NCBI GenBank assembly: GCA_026874595.1
Contig: CM049310.1
Coordinates: forward strand, 45,169,058-45,233,057
DNA: 64,000 bases
Reading direction: 5' to 3'
Source: Sipunculus nudus
Taxonomy: Eukaryota > Annelida > Sipuncula > Golfingiida > Sipunculidae
Shown: one piece after another, positions 63,163 to 64,000 of the stretch
How positions within the stretch are numbered: the first letter of the stretch is position 1
How the letters are laid out: each line of letters starts with the position of its first letter
Position numbers and translations under genes: made by a program
The notes under the pieces: model-generated
Database searches by the model: none
What the model saw: only the letters and a program-made list of their open reading frames with translations
Told to the model about the DNA's origin: nothing

Positions 63163-63310
63163 ATGTAATAGTAATAGTAATAGTAATAGATACCCCAGTA
63201 ATAGTAATAGTAATAGTAATAGAAGATAAAATGTGGTAATAGTAATAGTAATAGTAATATCAGAAATTGAAAGTAATAGTAATAGTAATAGTAATAGAAC
63301 AACTGTAATA
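63163..63310. repeat. (GTAATA)n block, right end of hAT2
   Basis: Four short gtaata arrays with spacers; same orientation as the left block rather than inverted. The minus-strand ORF 63142-63360 (poly-Leu) is an artefact of it. Confidence 0.9.
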
Positions 63311-64000
63311 GACCCCATGTCTGATGTCTGCAGCCAAATGGTGTATGTAGGTTGCGCCAACTACCACAAAATCCAGAAAGCTGTCCAAGTTGTATACATA
63401 TGCAAAATTTGAGGCAGATAAGTCAAACCACTATATGTTTATGAGTGATTTTAGCCCGTGGCAGACAAACAGATGGAGTCTGTGCAAAAATGGTTGAAGG
63501 TGGCGCCACCAGTTTTGCGTATGATAAAGAGCTATGTGAGAACTATACACATGCAAAACTTTGGCCCAATCGGTCAAATGGTTCCCAAGATATGAGCTTG
63601 GATGTCTCCTGCATAAACTAGAATGCAGGTGGCGCCACCTGTCATAAAATCAAGAGAGCTGTCGGGGATGTATAAACCTGCAAAATTTTAGGCAGATATG
63701 TCAAACCACTGCCGAGATATGAGTGATTTTATCCCATGGCAGACAAACAGACGGGAGCTGTGCAAAAATGGCTGCAGGTGGCGCCACCAGTTTTGCATAT
63801 GATAAAGAGCTATGTGAGATCTATACACATGCAAAATTTTGGCCCAATCTATCAAACGGTTCCTGAGATATGAGGTTGGATGTCTGCAACGTAAACGTGA
63901 ATGTAGGTGGCGCCACCTGTCATAAAATCAGAAAAGCTATCCAGGATGTATACGCATGCCGAATTTCAGGTGAATTAGTCAAATCACTGCAGAGATATGA

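Larger units (their letters stand above)
61186..63323. mobile_element. hAT2, 2.1-kb hAT-like transposon nested in A8
   Basis: Terminal inverted repeats CAGACATGGGG and CCCCATGTCTG are perfect over 11 bp. An 8-bp target duplication atgtctgc flanks it (61178-61185 and 63324-63331). Removing one copy restores family A sequence (catggatgtctgcagccaaa). The CAG start and 8-bp duplication are hAT features. Blocks of GTAATA repeats lie just inside both ends. The ~1.8-kb interior is AT-rich with a TA microsatellite and no transposase ORF, so it is non-autonomous or decayed. Confidence 0.9.
57169..64000 (+). other. KIF13 intron downstream of exon 57058 (partial)
   Basis: Starts with donor gtaagt. No following coiled-coil exon was recognised. 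The first 3.9 kb are unique AT-rich sequence and the rest is A8 with a hAT-like element nested inside. Confidence 0.75.
61056..64000 (-). mobile_element. A8, family A element in reverse orientation, running off the window
   Basis: Read on the minus strand, the 3' end CTAG is at 61056-61059, preceded by the GTAGTC-ccttg-TCGACTAC-like hairpin and then by the inverted copy (tatccgcctaaatcagag on the + strand at 61089). hAT2 splits it at 61185. From 63332 the core continues with ggtggcgccacc palindromes (63498, 63629, 63777, 63906 regions). The head lies beyond 64000. It is the only family A copy in reverse orientation here. Confidence 0.85.

Noticed and set aside
63142-63360. Poly-leucine ORF on the minus strand
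   Set aside because: Produced by (GTAATA)n arrays of hAT2.

Overview
This window is animal nuclear DNA. It is AT-rich, intron-dominated and crowded with repeats, with no prokaryotic features. The one gene I can support is a kinesin-3 motor of the KIF13 type (KIF13A/KIF13B in vertebrates, Khc-73 in flies), on the + strand. Only three of its internal exons fall here: 8884-8995, 17584-17796 and 57058-57168. They are joined by an 8.6 kb intron and a very long 39.3 kb intron, and the gene runs off both ends. The repeat content (many short elements with GC-rich terminal hairpins and a tandem core, like the 'pearl'/HINE elements described from bivalves) suggests a mollusc, probably a bivalve. That taxonomic call is an inference.

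Almost everything else is transposable-element sequence inside the introns. The main population is a set of non-coding element families, named A to H here (plus a relic, L). Where complete, they share one architecture: a 5' hairpin head, a tandem-repeat core, a copy of the 5' end in inverted orientation about 20-40 bp before the 3' end, a 3' hairpin, and a terminal CTAG or CTTG, inserted between two T residues. This fits Helitron2/Helentron-derived non-autonomous elements (HINEs). Complete or near-complete copies are G1 (2059-4517), A1 (2279-3373), F1 (8301-8780), A2 (9313-14225), D1 (10194-13963), C1 (12406-13917), H1 (12865-13531), A3 (14310-15205), E1 (15279-16684), A6 (24484-27586), B1 (30449-33347), D3 (34383-37432), E2 (42410-43771), E3 (45885-48609), A4 (46821-48437), A7 (51947-53677) and A8 (61056 to the end, minus strand).

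Four other DNA transposons can be delimited. Two hAT-like elements have 8-bp target duplications (5466-6358 and 61186-63323). One element has TA-flanked 32-bp inverted repeats (24363-28075). One carries 12-bp CCCTTAGCAAAA inverted repeats and a GC-rich minisatellite (24955-26992).

Layout: 1-8.9 kb, upstream intron with G1/A1, hAT1 and a minisatellite that ends exactly at the acceptor of exon 8884-8995; 9.3-14.2 kb, a four-level nest A2>D1>C1>H1; 14.3-16.7 kb, A3 and E1; 17.6 kb, second exon; 18-22.6 kb, mostly unique intron; 22.6-28.2 kb, a second deep nest (E4>I1>A6>J1); 29-37 kb, D2, B1 and D3; 37-42 kb, mostly unique; 42-56.7 kb, E2, E3/A4, A7, D5 and B2 between unique stretches; 57 kb, third exon; 57-61 kb, unique intron; 61-64 kb, A8 with hAT2 inside. 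No transposase, Rep/helicase or reverse transcriptase ORF was recognised, so all mobile elements here look non-autonomous or decayed.

The observations most worth following are the shared architecture of the hairpin-ended families, the tandem array of nuclear-receptor half-sites in B1, and the minisatellite of decoy splice acceptors next to the kinesin exon.
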